Source: JBGSYJ01 sp041748075 (GTDB taxonomy: Bacteria > Acidobacteriota > Thermoanaerobaculia > Gp7-AA8). Taken from it: a stretch of 64,000 bases of DNA. The position numbers and the translations under genes were made by a program. Where the stretch lies: contig JBGTDX010000036.1 of NCBI GenBank assembly GCA_041748075.1, positions 124,001 through 188,000 on the forward strand. Reading direction: 5' to 3'. The notes under the pieces were generated by a model that was given only the letters and a program-made list of their open reading frames with translations, ran no database searches and was not told where the DNA came from. The stretch's first letter is position 1; each line of letters begins with the position of its first letter. Of this stretch, positions 44,872 to 53,989 are shown piece by piece.

Positions 44872-45636
44872 ATGACATGTCCGAAATGCGGCCATGAGCA
44901 GTCGAATTCCGTAGAGTGTGTCCGCTGCGGGGTCATCTTCGCAAAGCTTCGCCCGGTTGAAGAAGACATGCCGGATGCGGAGCGGTTGCCGGATCGTTTC
45001 TCTCCCTCGCCGATGCAGCGCCTCGTTGGCGATACGAAGCTGTTGCTCGTCGACCAGAATCCACGGGCTTGGCTAGAGATTCTCCTCAACTGGGAGATGG
45101 CCAACGAGTATGCCGTTCAGGACGGGAGAGGCGCAATACGGGGATACGTAGTGGAACAGGGGCGCGGCTTCTGCGCGGCGGTCAAGCGAACGCTTCTCGG
45201 ATCGCACAGGCCTTTGCATCTCGCCGTCTTCTCGACATCGGAACGTGAAGTGGTCCTCGACCTGATGCGTCCGTTCTATTTCTTCATGTCGAAAATGGAT
45301 GTGCTCGCGGAGGGCCGGCGTATCGGTAAAATCATTCGGAGGTTCGTATTCCTCCGCGCGAGATACGAGTTGCACGATGACCGGGGCCAAATATTTGCGA
45401 TAATCGTCAAGCCGCTGCTGAACATCTGGACGTTCGAGATTTACGATCGGAACGGACGGCGGCGTGGCGAGATCGCGAAGAAGTGGACCGGCCTTGCCCG
45501 CGAATGGTTTACGGATGCCGACAAATTCCGCGTCATGTTCGATGACGATGAGTGGACACTGAATCAGAAGGCTGTGCTGGTGGCCGCGGCGCTTTCGATC
45601 GACTTCGACTTTTTTGAGAATAACCACAATAGGTGA
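44872..45636 (+). CDS. Phospholipid scramblase-related protein with N-terminal zinc ribbon
   Basis: A 254-aa protein. A zinc ribbon (TCPKCGHEQSNSVECVRCGVIF, residues 2-23) precedes a LURP/scramblase-like beta barrel: LLNWEMANEYAVQD, VVLDLMRPFYFFMSKMDVLAEGRRIG, RYELHDDRGQIFAI and WTGLAREWFTDADKFRVMF. In eukaryotes the family moves lipids between leaflets; the bacterial role is unknown. ATG at 44872 follows CAGGAGTGA. Confidence 0.82.
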   Translation: MTCPKCGHEQSNSVECVRCGVIFAKLRPVEEDMPDAERLPDRFSPSPMQRLVGDTKLLLVDQNPRAWLEILLNWEMANEYAVQDGRGAIRGYVVEQGRGFCAAVKRTLLGSHRPLHLAVFSTSEREVVLDLMRPFYFFMSKMDVLAEGRRIGKIIRRFVFLRARYELHDDRGQIFAIIVKPLLNIWTFEIYDRNGRRRGEIAKKWTGLAREWFTDADKFRVMFDDDEWTLNQKAVLVAAALSIDFDFFENNHNR

Positions 45637-45664
45637 AGTAGGCAGTACACAGTAGACAGTAGAG
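45637..45664 (+). repeat. Heptamer array (AGTAGRC type)
   Basis: Four tandem 7-bp units, AGTAGGC, AGTACAC, AGTAGAC and AGTAGAG, start at the stop codon of the scramblase-like gene and run up to the stop of the convergent DUF1697 gene. Confidence 0.75.
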
Positions 45665-45667
45665 GGA

Positions 45668-46222
45668 TCAAACGTCAGGCACGGATGCTCCAGCAAGCTC
45701 GGCGAGTTTCAGCACCGTCCGCCAGTTTCGGGTGGTGACCGGTGATCCGGAGATGCGATCCAGAAAGGCAGGGGTGAGTTTCGTTCTCGCTGCGCCTCCC
45801 CCATAGTAAACCCAGAGCGCATCTCCCACGCGAGTGACCCGCTCCAGCTCGGCAGCCCGGCCCTGCAGAGTCTCCTCCGCCTGATCCGCAATCGGAAGCT
45901 TCGAGAGAGCAAGCATGACCTTATTCGGTTCCTGTTCCGATGCTTCAGGGAACGGATTGCCGGCAACGTACTTCGACCACTCGGCAGCGCTGCGCACGAG
46001 GACCGGAATCGTTAGTCCGAAACTTCGCTCGATCGCCTGCTCGACCGCGGCTTCCATCCTTCGCTCCTTGCCGCGCGCGCTGAAGAGAACATTGCCGCTC
46101 TGAATGTAGGTCTCAACATCATCCCATCCGAGCCCGGTGCACAGAGAACGCAACTCGAGCATGGGGACTCTGTTGTGTCCTCCCACATTGATACCGCGCA
46201 GTAAGGCGATGAATCGAGGCAT
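45668..46222 (-). CDS. DUF1697 family protein
   Basis: A 184-aa protein with the family N-terminus PRFIALLRGINVGGHNRVPM, the middle YIQSGNVLFSA and the C-terminal TKLTPAFLDRISGSPVTTRNWRTV. The function is unknown. ATG 46222 gives the normal N-terminus. A GTG at 46276 that overlaps the preceding DinB stop is a possible coupled start adding 18 residues. Confidence 0.88.
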   Translation of the reverse strand: MPRFIALLRGINVGGHNRVPMLELRSLCTGLGWDDVETYIQSGNVLFSARGKERRMEAAVEQAIERSFGLTIPVLVRSAAEWSKYVAGNPFPEASEQEPNKVMLALSKLPIADQAEETLQGRAAELERVTRVGDALWVYYGGGAARTKLTPAFLDRISGSPVTTRNWRTVLKLAELAGASVPDV

Positions 46223-46272
46223 TCGCTGATCGAAGCTTGCAAGCACGTTCGTCTTGATGGAGGGATCGAGCT

Positions 46273-46776
46273 TCACGATGCTGGCTTTCTGCTAAGTGCA
46301 ACGACTTCTTCTGCCGTCAGGCCGTAGAGGGGAGGTGCTGGAACGCCGAGGATGGAGAGATAAGTGTAGATCTGCCCGCGGTGGTGCGCCTCGTGTTCGA
46401 CCATCGATCGCAGCCACTTCCAGACGGGCATCGTCGCCTCGCCGGGAGTTACGCACGTTGCGAGCATTCCATCGTTTCCGATCGAGCCAAGCATCGACAT
46501 GGCTTCCTCATGAAGACCACCGATGTATGCGAACGTCGCCTCGCGTCCCTCGGCAAGGCCGGAGTGGTGGCCGGGGTAACGACTCGGCCTCCCGACGGCG
46601 TTTTCGGCAAACATGTACCGCTCGAGACCCGCGAGGTGCCGGAGGATCTCTCCGAACGTGAAGCCTTTGCCGGTCGGTGAGGTCTCGAAGGCTTCCTCCG
46701 GAATGCAGGCCGCCACGCGGAGCGTGCGCCCTCGTACCTTTTCGAAGTAGTGGAGGAAGCCCCCTAGGTCCTGCAT
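46273..46776 (-). CDS. DinB family protein
   Basis: A 167-aa four-helix-bundle protein. The metal triad is H in FGEILRHLAGLE and HEAHHRGQIYTYL, with the usual C-terminal helix LGVPAPPLYGLTAEEV. It is probably a metal-dependent enzyme of the DinB/YfiT superfamily; the thiol cofactor and substrate are unknown. It probably shares a transcript with DUF1697. Confidence 0.88.
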   Translation of the reverse strand: MQDLGGFLHYFEKVRGRTLRVAACIPEEAFETSPTGKGFTFGEILRHLAGLERYMFAENAVGRPSRYPGHHSGLAEGREATFAYIGGLHEEAMSMLGSIGNDGMLATCVTPGEATMPVWKWLRSMVEHEAHHRGQIYTYLSILGVPAPPLYGLTAEEVVALSRKPAS

Positions 46777-46807
46777 CGATCGATCCCTTCAGACCCCTGC
46801 CGGAGGA

Positions 46808-47527
46808 TCACAAGGCGCGTGCAACGTCTCTCGCGACCGACTTCGCCTTTTCCAGGTCTTCGTTCAGGTCTGCGCCAGTATTCACGGTGATGTGGAAGAT
46901 CCGGTTACCCTCGACCACGCTGAGCTGCCGCAGTCTCGCTGCCCACATCGCCTTACGGCCGATCCCATCCACTGGAGTCACATCCGCCTGAAAGGTCATC
47001 TCGACATCCTTGTGGGAAGCGGTCACTCCGTCGGAAAGCCGCTTCATCGCAGTATCGAACGAGGCGACCGCCTTTTGCGGAGAGTCGAACTCCGGCTGAT
47101 AGAGTGTCAGGCTCACCTCGTTCTCCGTGCGGAACGACGGCATCTTCACGTCCTCGCCTTTCATCTTTCTCTGCATGTAGTCGGACATGGCGGACGCGGT
47201 ATTTGCCTCGATCTCAGCAGCGTTCGGCTTCGGCCAGCTGACCGTACAGAGAGGATGGGGTGAATATTTCGAGGGTTTTCTCGACAGCTGGACGTCGGGC
47301 GCGATGTCGAACGATGCCCGGACGAGTCTGTCGTTTAAGACCTCGCACGGAGTCGTGTCGGTTGAGGGCTTCGCCCCGGTCTGCTTTTCTACTGCATCGA
47401 GGACCTCCTTCTCGATGTCTTCCGGTACCGTGACGGCTTGGGCGGTCGTGGCGTCGCTCTGTTCACCGCAAGCGAGGATCGTGGCAGCCAGGACCGCAGC
47501 AAGGATGAGCGTTCCTCGGTTTCTCAT
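46808..47527 (-). CDS. Hypothetical lipoprotein
   Basis: A 239-aa protein with a lipoprotein signal (LILAAVLAATILAC). The mature part holds a repeated ACEVL/LCTVSWPKPNA pattern and VEGNRIFHITVNTGADLNEDLEKAKSVARDVA, reminiscent of small DUF-type proteins that measure periplasmic stress. I cannot name the family. It is separated by 159 bp from the kinase gene downstream. Confidence 0.65.
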   Translation of the reverse strand: MRNRGTLILAAVLAATILACGEQSDATTAQAVTVPEDIEKEVLDAVEKQTGAKPSTDTTPCEVLNDRLVRASFDIAPDVQLSRKPSKYSPHPLCTVSWPKPNAAEIEANTASAMSDYMQRKMKGEDVKMPSFRTENEVSLTLYQPEFDSPQKAVASFDTAMKRLSDGVTASHKDVEMTFQADVTPVDGIGRKAMWAARLRQLSVVEGNRIFHITVNTGADLNEDLEKAKSVARDVARAL

Positions 47528-47686
47528 ATCACCTCCTGATCGGTTTGGGATGGACCCTCACTCTATAAAACGAGGTGGGCGGGGTCAAACTCGACAGATC
47601 AGGCGGTGATGGGACTCTGGTTCATCGCGCGAGAAAGACCTGGAGAAAGATGAGTGCGATCGCTCCATCGTGCCATCCCCAGGCGA

Positions 47687-49378
47687 TCACTTCGTGGGCT
47701 TCTTCTCGGAAACTCGCAGAGCCACCGTCACGAGCTCCTCCGGATCGACGGGCTTCTTGAGGTATTCATTGAATCCGGCGGCCAGAACGTTCCGCTTGTC
47801 TTCGAGCCGGCCGAAAGCCGTCAGGGCGATTACCGGCGTGGTCTTCCACGGAGCCGGAAGCGCCCTGAGTGCGTGGATGAACGCAAAACCATCTTCCCCC
47901 GGCATTGCGAGATCGCAGACGACGACATCCGGGACCAGGAGCTGGAACTGTCCGAGGCCCTGCTGCACCGAGCTCGCAACCTGCACCTGGGCGCCTGAAT
48001 GGCGGAAAACAGCCGAGATCAGATCGCGCGTGGATTCGTGGTCGTCGATGACCAGGGCAATCAGACCGTTCATCGATGGCAGCTCGGCTGTTCTTGGTAC
48101 CTTCGATCGACGGGAAGTCTTCTTGCGCCCAGGTGTTCTGACTGCGGGCGTCGACTCGATGATGGGCAGATCCACCGTGAACGCCGCGCCCTTTCCGGGG
48201 CCGTCGCTTGTCGCGCGGATTCGTCCGCCATGCAGTTCGACGAGTGACCGCACGATTGACAGGCCGAGACCGATACCTTCATGCGCCCGCGTCATCGTCG
48301 GGTCCTGCTGGCTGAATGCCTCGAACACGTGGGAGAGATAGTCGGACTCGATCCCTCTTCCACTGTCCTGGACGGCGATGCGCAGAATCGATCCGATGTG
48401 TGCAGCGCGTATGGTGATCGTTCCCCCTCTGGGCGTGAACTTGACCGCGTTCGACAGAAGGTTCCAGATGATCTGCTGCAGACGTCCTTCATCGCCGAGG
48501 ATCTGCGGCAGATCCGGCGGCAGGCTCGCGAGAATCTCGATGTCCTTGGCTGCGGCCGCAGGGTGAACGGTCGTCAACGCCGCCTGTACAACGGGAGCTG
48601 GATCGATCGGAATTGGTGTGAAAGTCATCTTGCCGGCGACGATTCGGGAAACGTCCAGGACATCGTCGATGAGCTGAGCCTGGATCGCTGCACTCTTTTC
48701 GATTGCGTCGATCGCCTCCCGCGCTTCATCTTCCGGAAGGCCGAGCTTCAGCATCCCGGCCCAGCCGAGCACAGCCGTCATCGGTGTGCGAAGTTCGTGC
48801 GAAAGCGTGGCGAGAAACTGGTCCTTTCTCCGACCGGCGTCTTCGAGTGCTTTCTGCGCAGCCAGCTCGTCCGTGATGTCTCGAAACTCGAGGACTGCCC
48901 CCGCGGCGCGCCCTTCCCGCTGCAGAGGAGAGAGCGAGCAGGAAACGGGAAACGACGAGCCGTCTTTTCTGACGAAGATGTCGCGAAGTCTTCTCAGGGG
49001 TACGAGGTGTTCGCGGGCCTGACGAAGCGGACATGCATCGATGGAGTGACCGCCTCGTTCCGGTGGTGCGTGAAGAAGGGCGTGAAGCGGCGCGGAGGCG
49101 AACTCTTCGGGGCTGTATCCAGTCTCCTCGATGGCAGCGGGATTCATGTAAGTGGAAATATCCCGTTCGTCGACCATGACGAGCCCGGACGCGGCATTCT
49201 CGGCGATCGTGCGGACGAGCTCATTGGCGCGCTCGAGCTCGGCCGTTCGCAGTTCCAGGGCTTCCTTCGCTGCGAAGAGCTCCTGTTCGGCACGCTGGCG
49301 GGCAAGAAGAATGCTCTGCGCATTTTGAATCGCCACCGACCGGAGCAGGTCCTCCTCGTTCTCGGATGGTCTGCCCAC
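47687..49378 (-). CDS. Hybrid histidine kinase (PAS - HisKA - HATPase - REC)
   Basis: A 563-aa soluble sensor kinase. A short coiled coil (25-60) leads to a PAS domain (about 55-175, TYMNPAAIEETGYSPEEF). HisKA follows with H194 in FLATLSHELRTPM, then the ATPase with N-box LLSNAVKF, DSGRGIE and GIGLGLSIV. A C-terminal receiver has IDDHES, CDLAMPGEDG, ALTAFG and YLKKPVD. With no membrane segment it should sense a cytoplasmic cue. The GTG start immediately follows the stop of the MetE-like gene, with GGAGG overlapping that stop. Confidence 0.9.
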   Translation of the reverse strand: MGRPSENEEDLLRSVAIQNAQSILLARQRAEQELFAAKEALELRTAELERANELVRTIAENAASGLVMVDERDISTYMNPAAIEETGYSPEEFASAPLHALLHAPPERGGHSIDACPLRQAREHLVPLRRLRDIFVRKDGSSFPVSCSLSPLQREGRAAGAVLEFRDITDELAAQKALEDAGRRKDQFLATLSHELRTPMTAVLGWAGMLKLGLPEDEAREAIDAIEKSAAIQAQLIDDVLDVSRIVAGKMTFTPIPIDPAPVVQAALTTVHPAAAAKDIEILASLPPDLPQILGDEGRLQQIIWNLLSNAVKFTPRGGTITIRAAHIGSILRIAVQDSGRGIESDYLSHVFEAFSQQDPTMTRAHEGIGLGLSIVRSLVELHGGRIRATSDGPGKGAAFTVDLPIIESTPAVRTPGRKKTSRRSKVPRTAELPSMNGLIALVIDDHESTRDLISAVFRHSGAQVQVASSVQQGLGQFQLLVPDVVVCDLAMPGEDGFAFIHALRALPAPWKTTPVIALTAFGRLEDKRNVLAAGFNEYLKKPVDPEELVTVALRVSEKKPTK

Positions 49379-50440
49379 TCAGCCTCCGAGTCGTTCCGCC
49401 GCCATGGCTGTGCCGAGCACACGCGCACGGATTTTCGCGAACGCGGTATCGCGCGTTGTCGACGTGTCGTCGCTGAAAGGTGAGAAGCCACAGTCATCTG
49501 TCGTCCCGAGCTGCTCGACCGGGATGTACTCGGCGGCTTCCAGAACCCTCTCGCGCACTTCCTCCGGCGTTTCAATGTGCGGATTGATCGGCGCGACCAC
49601 TCCGACGAAGATGCGGTGTTCCGGTTTCATGTATTTGCGGATGATCTTCAGAACGTGTCCTCGGTCCTTCTCGCCCGCGAGAGCGATGTAGAAGTTTCCC
49701 GCCTTCAGCTGAAAGAGGCTCGGAAGCAACTCCGCATAGTCGACTTCCGCGCTGTGCGTAGAGTCGCGGTCGCCGCCCGGACACGTATGGATACCAATCA
49801 GGGCGCGCTCGTTCGCAGAGAAGCGGGACAATGCGAGGTTGTTCAGATCGATGAAACTGTGAAGAAGGCCGCCGGTGGGATCGATCTTCACGGCCAGACG
49901 CCCCTCCGTGAAATCGATCTGCACTTTGTATGCGCCTTTGTCCAGGCAGCGCCGGATCTCGGTTTCGTGCTGGCTGAGCAGATCCTCGATGAACTGCTCG
50001 CGGGGGTAGTCCTCGATGCCCTCAGCGGGGTACATGAGGCTCAGCGCCGACGGGGAGATAATGGCCTGCTTGACGGGAACGTGCGCGTAACGCAGCGCGA
50101 CGTCCAGATAGCCGTCAGCCAGCCTCTTGTATCGGAAGGGTCCTCGGGTCAGCCTCGGCATGCGGCGCGTGTGTCCCGCCGAGAAGGGGATCTGGAACCC
50201 GTCCGGGGCGGTGTTCGGCAGGCCGTGCACCGAGTAGGTCCAGAAGTTGTGATATTTCCGCTGCTCTCCGTCAGTGACGACGGGGGATCCGGTCTCTTCG
50301 AAGCGGGCGATCGTGTCGCGGATCGCCGCGTCGTAGAGCGCGTCGAGTTCGGGATCGTCCGCGTGGCCGTCCGCGACGGCCTCGATCAGCTCAAGCGGTC
50401 TGGGGATGCTCCCAATCGGTTCGGTCGGAATCGTGACCAT
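49379..50440 (-). CDS. MetE-like cobalamin-independent methionine synthase family protein
   Basis: A 353-aa single-barrel protein, so it matches only the catalytic C-terminal half of MetE. The zinc ligands are visible: HTC in IGIHTCPGGD, E in IALAGEKD and C in GTTDDCGFSPF. SIPRP at the N-terminus and ALSLMYPAEG are family-typical. Stand-alone forms transfer methyl groups to homocysteine or to other thiols. ATG 50440 is chosen with AAGGAAG upstream; a second ATG lies 6 nt earlier. It is transcribed with the kinase gene and is divergent from the alcohol dehydrogenase. Confidence 0.85.
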   Translation of the reverse strand: MVTIPTEPIGSIPRPLELIEAVADGHADDPELDALYDAAIRDTIARFEETGSPVVTDGEQRKYHNFWTYSVHGLPNTAPDGFQIPFSAGHTRRMPRLTRGPFRYKRLADGYLDVALRYAHVPVKQAIISPSALSLMYPAEGIEDYPREQFIEDLLSQHETEIRRCLDKGAYKVQIDFTEGRLAVKIDPTGGLLHSFIDLNNLALSRFSANERALIGIHTCPGGDRDSTHSAEVDYAELLPSLFQLKAGNFYIALAGEKDRGHVLKIIRKYMKPEHRIFVGVVAPINPHIETPEEVRERVLEAAEYIPVEQLGTTDDCGFSPFSDDTSTTRDTAFAKIRARVLGTAMAAERLGG

Positions 50441-50627
50441 GACCATTCTTCCTTTGCATTGCCCCCGAGGACCAGTCTGGCGGACAGGTATCCGTACGGC
50501 ACGGCGTATCATTCTACGGATAAATGCTTTATTTCGTATTGCAAAAGAGAGACCCCTCAGCCGTCGTCGCGCAAGTGACGCTGCCTGTAACGATTTCCCG
50601 TATCCTGATCGAACGTGGAGGGCTGTG

Positions 50628-51584
50628 ATGCGCGCTGTTCGTCTGAGCCGGACAGGACAGCCGCTCGAGGATGTAGAGATCGACACCCCGGTTCCGGGCC
50701 GTGGAGAAGTCGCCGTGGCGATCCGCGCAACCGGCATCTGCCATAGCGACGTTCATTACTGCACCGAGGAGGGTCGCGCGAGACTTCCGCTGATCCCCGG
50801 GCATGAGATTGCGGGAGTGATCTCGGATATCGGACCCGACGTGGGAGATCTCGCGCCGGGAGATCGCGTCGCGATTCATTATCTCGTCGGCGAGGAAATG
50901 ATCGGCAAGGAGCTCGATGGAGGTTACGCCGAGTCCATCGTCGTTCCTGCCTCCAACGTGGTTGCGGTGCCCTCGGAAGTTCCTTTCGCGCACGCGGCAG
51001 TGATGATGTGCTCGACTGCCACGGCGTGGCACGCTCTGAAAATCGCGAACCTGCGAGCGGGCGAGTCCGTCGCGATCATCGGTTTTGGCGGCCTCGGCGC
51101 CTCCGCCGTCCAGCTCGCCCGGATTCTGGGTGCCGGACGGGTGATTGCCGTCGACGTCGTCGATGCGAAGCTGCGGATGGCGGAGGAATGGGGTGCGATC
51201 GCAGTGAATGCGGGTACTGGCGATCTGACCGCTTCGCTCCGAGGCGTCGACGTCGTGCTCGACTTTGCGACGCATGGCCCGACGACCGTTTGCGCACTTC
51301 GCGCGCTCAATCCGAGGGGACGTCTGGTATTCGTCGGGATCAACCTGCGAAGCCTCGAGCTCGATCCGTACAGTGATCTACTGGTTCACGAGCGCATCGT
51401 GACTGGCAGTTCGGATCACACTCGCGACGAGCTGGTGGAGATACTCGATCTCGCGAGTGAGGGGCGGCTCGACCTGGACCGGGCTATTACGCTCCGGGTC
51501 CCGCTTGCCGCCGAGGCGATCAACCAGGTCCATCGCGATCTTCAGCAGGGAACGCGGCATCTCCGCACGGTGATCGAGATGTGA
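50628..51584 (+). CDS. Zinc-dependent alcohol dehydrogenase, short form without structural zinc lobe
   Basis: A 318-aa MDR-type dehydrogenase. Catalytic zinc ligands are C and H in GICHSDVH and GHE; the Rossmann motif is GFGGLGASAVQLA. Between GDRVAIHYLVG and GGYAESIVVP the four-Cys structural zinc loop is missing, which explains a length about 25 residues below the usual 340. The middle CSTATAWHAL is typical. GGAGGGCTGTG precedes the start. The substrate is unknown. Confidence 0.87.
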   Translation: MRAVRLSRTGQPLEDVEIDTPVPGRGEVAVAIRATGICHSDVHYCTEEGRARLPLIPGHEIAGVISDIGPDVGDLAPGDRVAIHYLVGEEMIGKELDGGYAESIVVPASNVVAVPSEVPFAHAAVMMCSTATAWHALKIANLRAGESVAIIGFGGLGASAVQLARILGAGRVIAVDVVDAKLRMAEEWGAIAVNAGTGDLTASLRGVDVVLDFATHGPTTVCALRALNPRGRLVFVGINLRSLELDPYSDLLVHERIVTGSSDHTRDELVEILDLASEGRLDLDRAITLRVPLAAEAINQVHRDLQQGTRHLRTVIEM

Positions 51585-51643
51585 GAGGGGGATTGGGGAG
51601 CCTGATCTGCGGCAGGGATTCCGATCCCTGAATGACGTGACGT

Positions 51644-51967
51644 TTATGACCGTCGGATCAGGCGCCAGAGTGTGCTGCCCCAGATCGTCGCGAGCAGGGG
51701 GAACACGATTGCGACCCTCCAGTTGAAGGCGATCGCGCGGCCGAGATCACCGTGCAGGACCGCGCTGATCGCACGCGTCATCCCACAGCCCCAGCACTCG
51801 ATGCCGGCGATGAGCCGTGACAGGCAGACCCCCGGACCCCGTTCGAGCACCTCGGTAGGTACGCTCATGCCCACAGCCGGAAGGAGGAGCAGTGCCGCTA
51901 TCAGCGCCGGGCGAAGGGACGCATCGACCCGTGCCGATGCGCCCCACGAATGCGTTTCGCCAGCCAT
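51644..51967 (-). CDS. DUF2752 family membrane protein
   Basis: A 107-aa protein with two membrane segments and the family motif CWGCGMTRAISAVLHGDLGRAIAFN between them. The function is unknown. It lies 17 bp after a TM2-domain gene on the same strand; this pairing is common in several phyla, so the two are probably one unit. Confidence 0.88.
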   Translation of the reverse strand: MAGETHSWGASARVDASLRPALIAALLLLPAVGMSVPTEVLERGPGVCLSRLIAGIECWGCGMTRAISAVLHGDLGRAIAFNWRVAIVFPLLATIWGSTLWRLIRRS

Positions 51968-51984
51968 GTCCGGCGAAGGATCTG

Positions 51985-52197
51985 TCAGCTCTTGCGAAGA
52001 GGCTGACCGCTGGCGTCCGTGAACTTATCTGTAATGATCATGATCAGATCGATCAGTGCCCAGATGCCGCAGCCTCCCAGTGTGAGGAGCTGCGCGATGC
52101 CGATTCCTGTGTGTCCGGTATAGAAGCGATGACCGCCGAGGGCGCCGAGAAAAAGACAGAGAAGCAGAGTCGTCAACCATTCTTTCGGTTCGTTCAC
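51985..52197 (-). CDS. TM2 domain-containing membrane protein
   Basis: A 70-aa protein with two hydrophobic helices and the TM2 core GALGGHRFYTGHTGIGIAQLLTLGGCGIWALIDLIMI. A GAGGAG ribosome site and a good -10 box lie upstream. Biochemical function is unknown. Confidence 0.92.
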   Translation of the reverse strand: MNEPKEWLTTLLLCLFLGALGGHRFYTGHTGIGIAQLLTLGGCGIWALIDLIMIITDKFTDASGQPLRKS

Positions 52198-52235
52198 ATC
52201 GTTCTCCTCAAATGTAGAAATACGGGGGTTGGGGA

Positions 52236-52241
52236 ATTATA
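52236..52241 (-). promoter_or_regulatory. Candidate -10 box for the TM2/DUF2752 operon
   Basis: TATAAT on the minus strand, about 39 nt upstream of the TM2 start codon. The best -35 candidate (TTGTGC) is spaced 19 bp away. Confidence 0.45.
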
Positions 52242-52285
52242 AGCGGAACAGCGCCCCAGCGCACAAAGAGTTTCGATGCGGAGGG

Positions 52286-53053
52286 TCAGTTGACGCGAGT
52301 TGCGCTCACGATGAACCGGTCGGGTGCAGGACCGAGAAAGCGGAAGGGATAGCAGGTCACGAGAGTGAGCTCCTCGATTCCGTTGGAGTCCATCACGCTC
52401 GTCTCATCTGGCGCCACGACTCGAAGAGCTGAGACCCGGTACTCATACGTGTGCGGCGGAACGACGAGGCGAATGCGATCGTCAACTTCGATTTTGCGGA
52501 GGGATCTGAAGAACGTATCGCGATGTCCTGCAAGCACGACGTTCCCGACGTCACCCGGCTTTGCGGTGCCTGGTACCAGACCAACAGCACGAGCGAGCGT
52601 TTTTTCATCGGCACCGTCGCGCACGATCGCAGTGAGGCCGAGTCGCGGAATTTCTATGCGCCCGAGTGCGGACGGATCTGCGACAGTTCTGTTGCGATGG
52701 GTATCCGGTCGCTGAGGTTCGGCCTTTGCTCGTTCAGCCAGTGGACCCTTGTCGCGGTCGGCGATGGAAACCTGCTCTGCCGTGGGCTGCTCCGGCCCAG
52801 CCGGTACCGCATAGTGCACTGACCCTTCAGAAGAAGACGGTCCAGCGATCCCCTCCGGCCAGTTTGACGACAGCGTCGCCATCGCTGCTGTGCGCGTCGA
52901 AGGTTTGGCGGGGGAGAACAACGCCTGCTCCTGCTGCGCCTGATACTGCCAGCGGTCGACAGTCGCCTCGAGGGCGACGGCGAGCAGAGAAATCCCGACG
53001 ATCCAGAGGGAAATCTCAACCCGGCGAAGCCACCTCGAGGCGCGCATCGTCAT
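52286..53053 (-). CDS. Class D sortase
   Basis: A 255-aa transpeptidase with an N-terminal membrane anchor (ISLWIVGISLLAVALEA) and a roughly 90-residue variable linker. The catalytic domain has His177 (LAGHRDTFF), Cys234 (LVTCYPF) and Arg246 (PDRFIV), with IEIPRLGL at its start. Sortases cut an LPxTx signal and attach the protein to a nucleophile. It starts 6 bp after the stop of an LPATA-tailed protein, which is the likely substrate. Confidence 0.93.
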   Translation of the reverse strand: MTMRASRWLRRVEISLWIVGISLLAVALEATVDRWQYQAQQEQALFSPAKPSTRTAAMATLSSNWPEGIAGPSSSEGSVHYAVPAGPEQPTAEQVSIADRDKGPLAERAKAEPQRPDTHRNRTVADPSALGRIEIPRLGLTAIVRDGADEKTLARAVGLVPGTAKPGDVGNVVLAGHRDTFFRSLRKIEVDDRIRLVVPPHTYEYRVSALRVVAPDETSVMDSNGIEELTLVTCYPFRFLGPAPDRFIVSATRVN

Positions 53054-53059
53054 CGTGTC

Positions 53060-53722
53060 CTAGCGGACGAAGCGGACGGCAACAGCACCGACAACTGCAA
53101 GAAGTCCGAGGAGTGCGACCATCGGCACCCGGCCTGCGGTGGCGGGTAGCTGCATCGGACGCGACTCGGCGACCCGCACCGGAGCTGGCCTGGTCTCAGT
53201 CACGGTGTACGTTTCAAATGTTTCGTCAGGCGTAACCACCCGGAGATCGGTCGTGCCGAAGTCGGCCTCAGCAACCTGGCCCGTGTAGGTGACCACGCGT
53301 GCGTTTGCCGCGCGCGCCAGCTGTCTTGCACGCGATTCTTCATAGACGATGTCGTGTCCACCCTTGCTCACTGCGTCTGCCGCGAACCAGGTGCGGAGCG
53401 CACGAGGCTGCCCGGCTGCGGCCGGATAGAAGACGAACATCGTGTTCGGCAACTTTTCGCCAGCGGCCAGCTGGTGCGGAACGCTCAGCACGGTTGCGTG
53501 AACGGTCTGGCCATCCTGACTCCTGACCTGAACGATGTTGCGATTCGAAAAACCGGGAACGAGTTGAATCGTGTAGGTGCCTGGCTGCAGAAGCGTTTCT
53601 CCGATCAGGAGCGGCTCATCCACAGGAAGGACGGACGCCTCGGGGATCTGCGCGAATGCGCCGGGAGCGGAAATCATCAGCGCGAATGCGCCTGCTATAG
53701 CTAACTTCATTATGCTTTTCAT
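53060..53722 (-). CDS. Exported protein with C-terminal LPATA sorting signal, probable sortase substrate
   Basis: A 220-aa protein. A signal peptide (about 1-24, ending GAFA) precedes a beta-rich domain of about 115 residues (PLLIGETLLQPGTYTIQLVP, ATVLSVPHQLAAG, FVFYPAAAGQPRALRTWF). A Pro/Thr-rich stretch ends in LPATAG (192-197), a hydrophobic helix (VPMVALLGLLAVVGAVAV) and a basic tail RFVR. That is a complete cell-wall-type sorting signal of the LPxTA form preferred by class D sortases. AAGGAG precedes the start. Confidence 0.85.
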   Translation of the reverse strand: MKSIMKLAIAGAFALMISAPGAFAQIPEASVLPVDEPLLIGETLLQPGTYTIQLVPGFSNRNIVQVRSQDGQTVHATVLSVPHQLAAGEKLPNTMFVFYPAAAGQPRALRTWFAADAVSKGGHDIVYEESRARQLARAANARVVTYTGQVAEADFGTTDLRVVTPDETFETYTVTETRPAPVRVAESRPMQLPATAGRVPMVALLGLLAVVGAVAVRFVR

Positions 53723-53989
53723 TGGAAGAACTCCTTCTGGTTAGTAGTGTTGCGCCGGAGGGCCCGGCTGTTTTGCACAGAAAATCTGGAACATTACGAA
53801 CATTGGACCGGGAGGTCCGGGTTCGTGTCAGGCCTGCGCAATTGGCTTGAATTGCATACGCGGGGCCAGATTTGACGAGCGCGACAGTTGGGGGAAGGAT
53901 GCCGGCTTGGAGATGCCATGTGCGCTGCATCACATTACTTGGTGACTGCAGACATCTCGGGACGCCTGTCATGCCGACACAATCGACAC

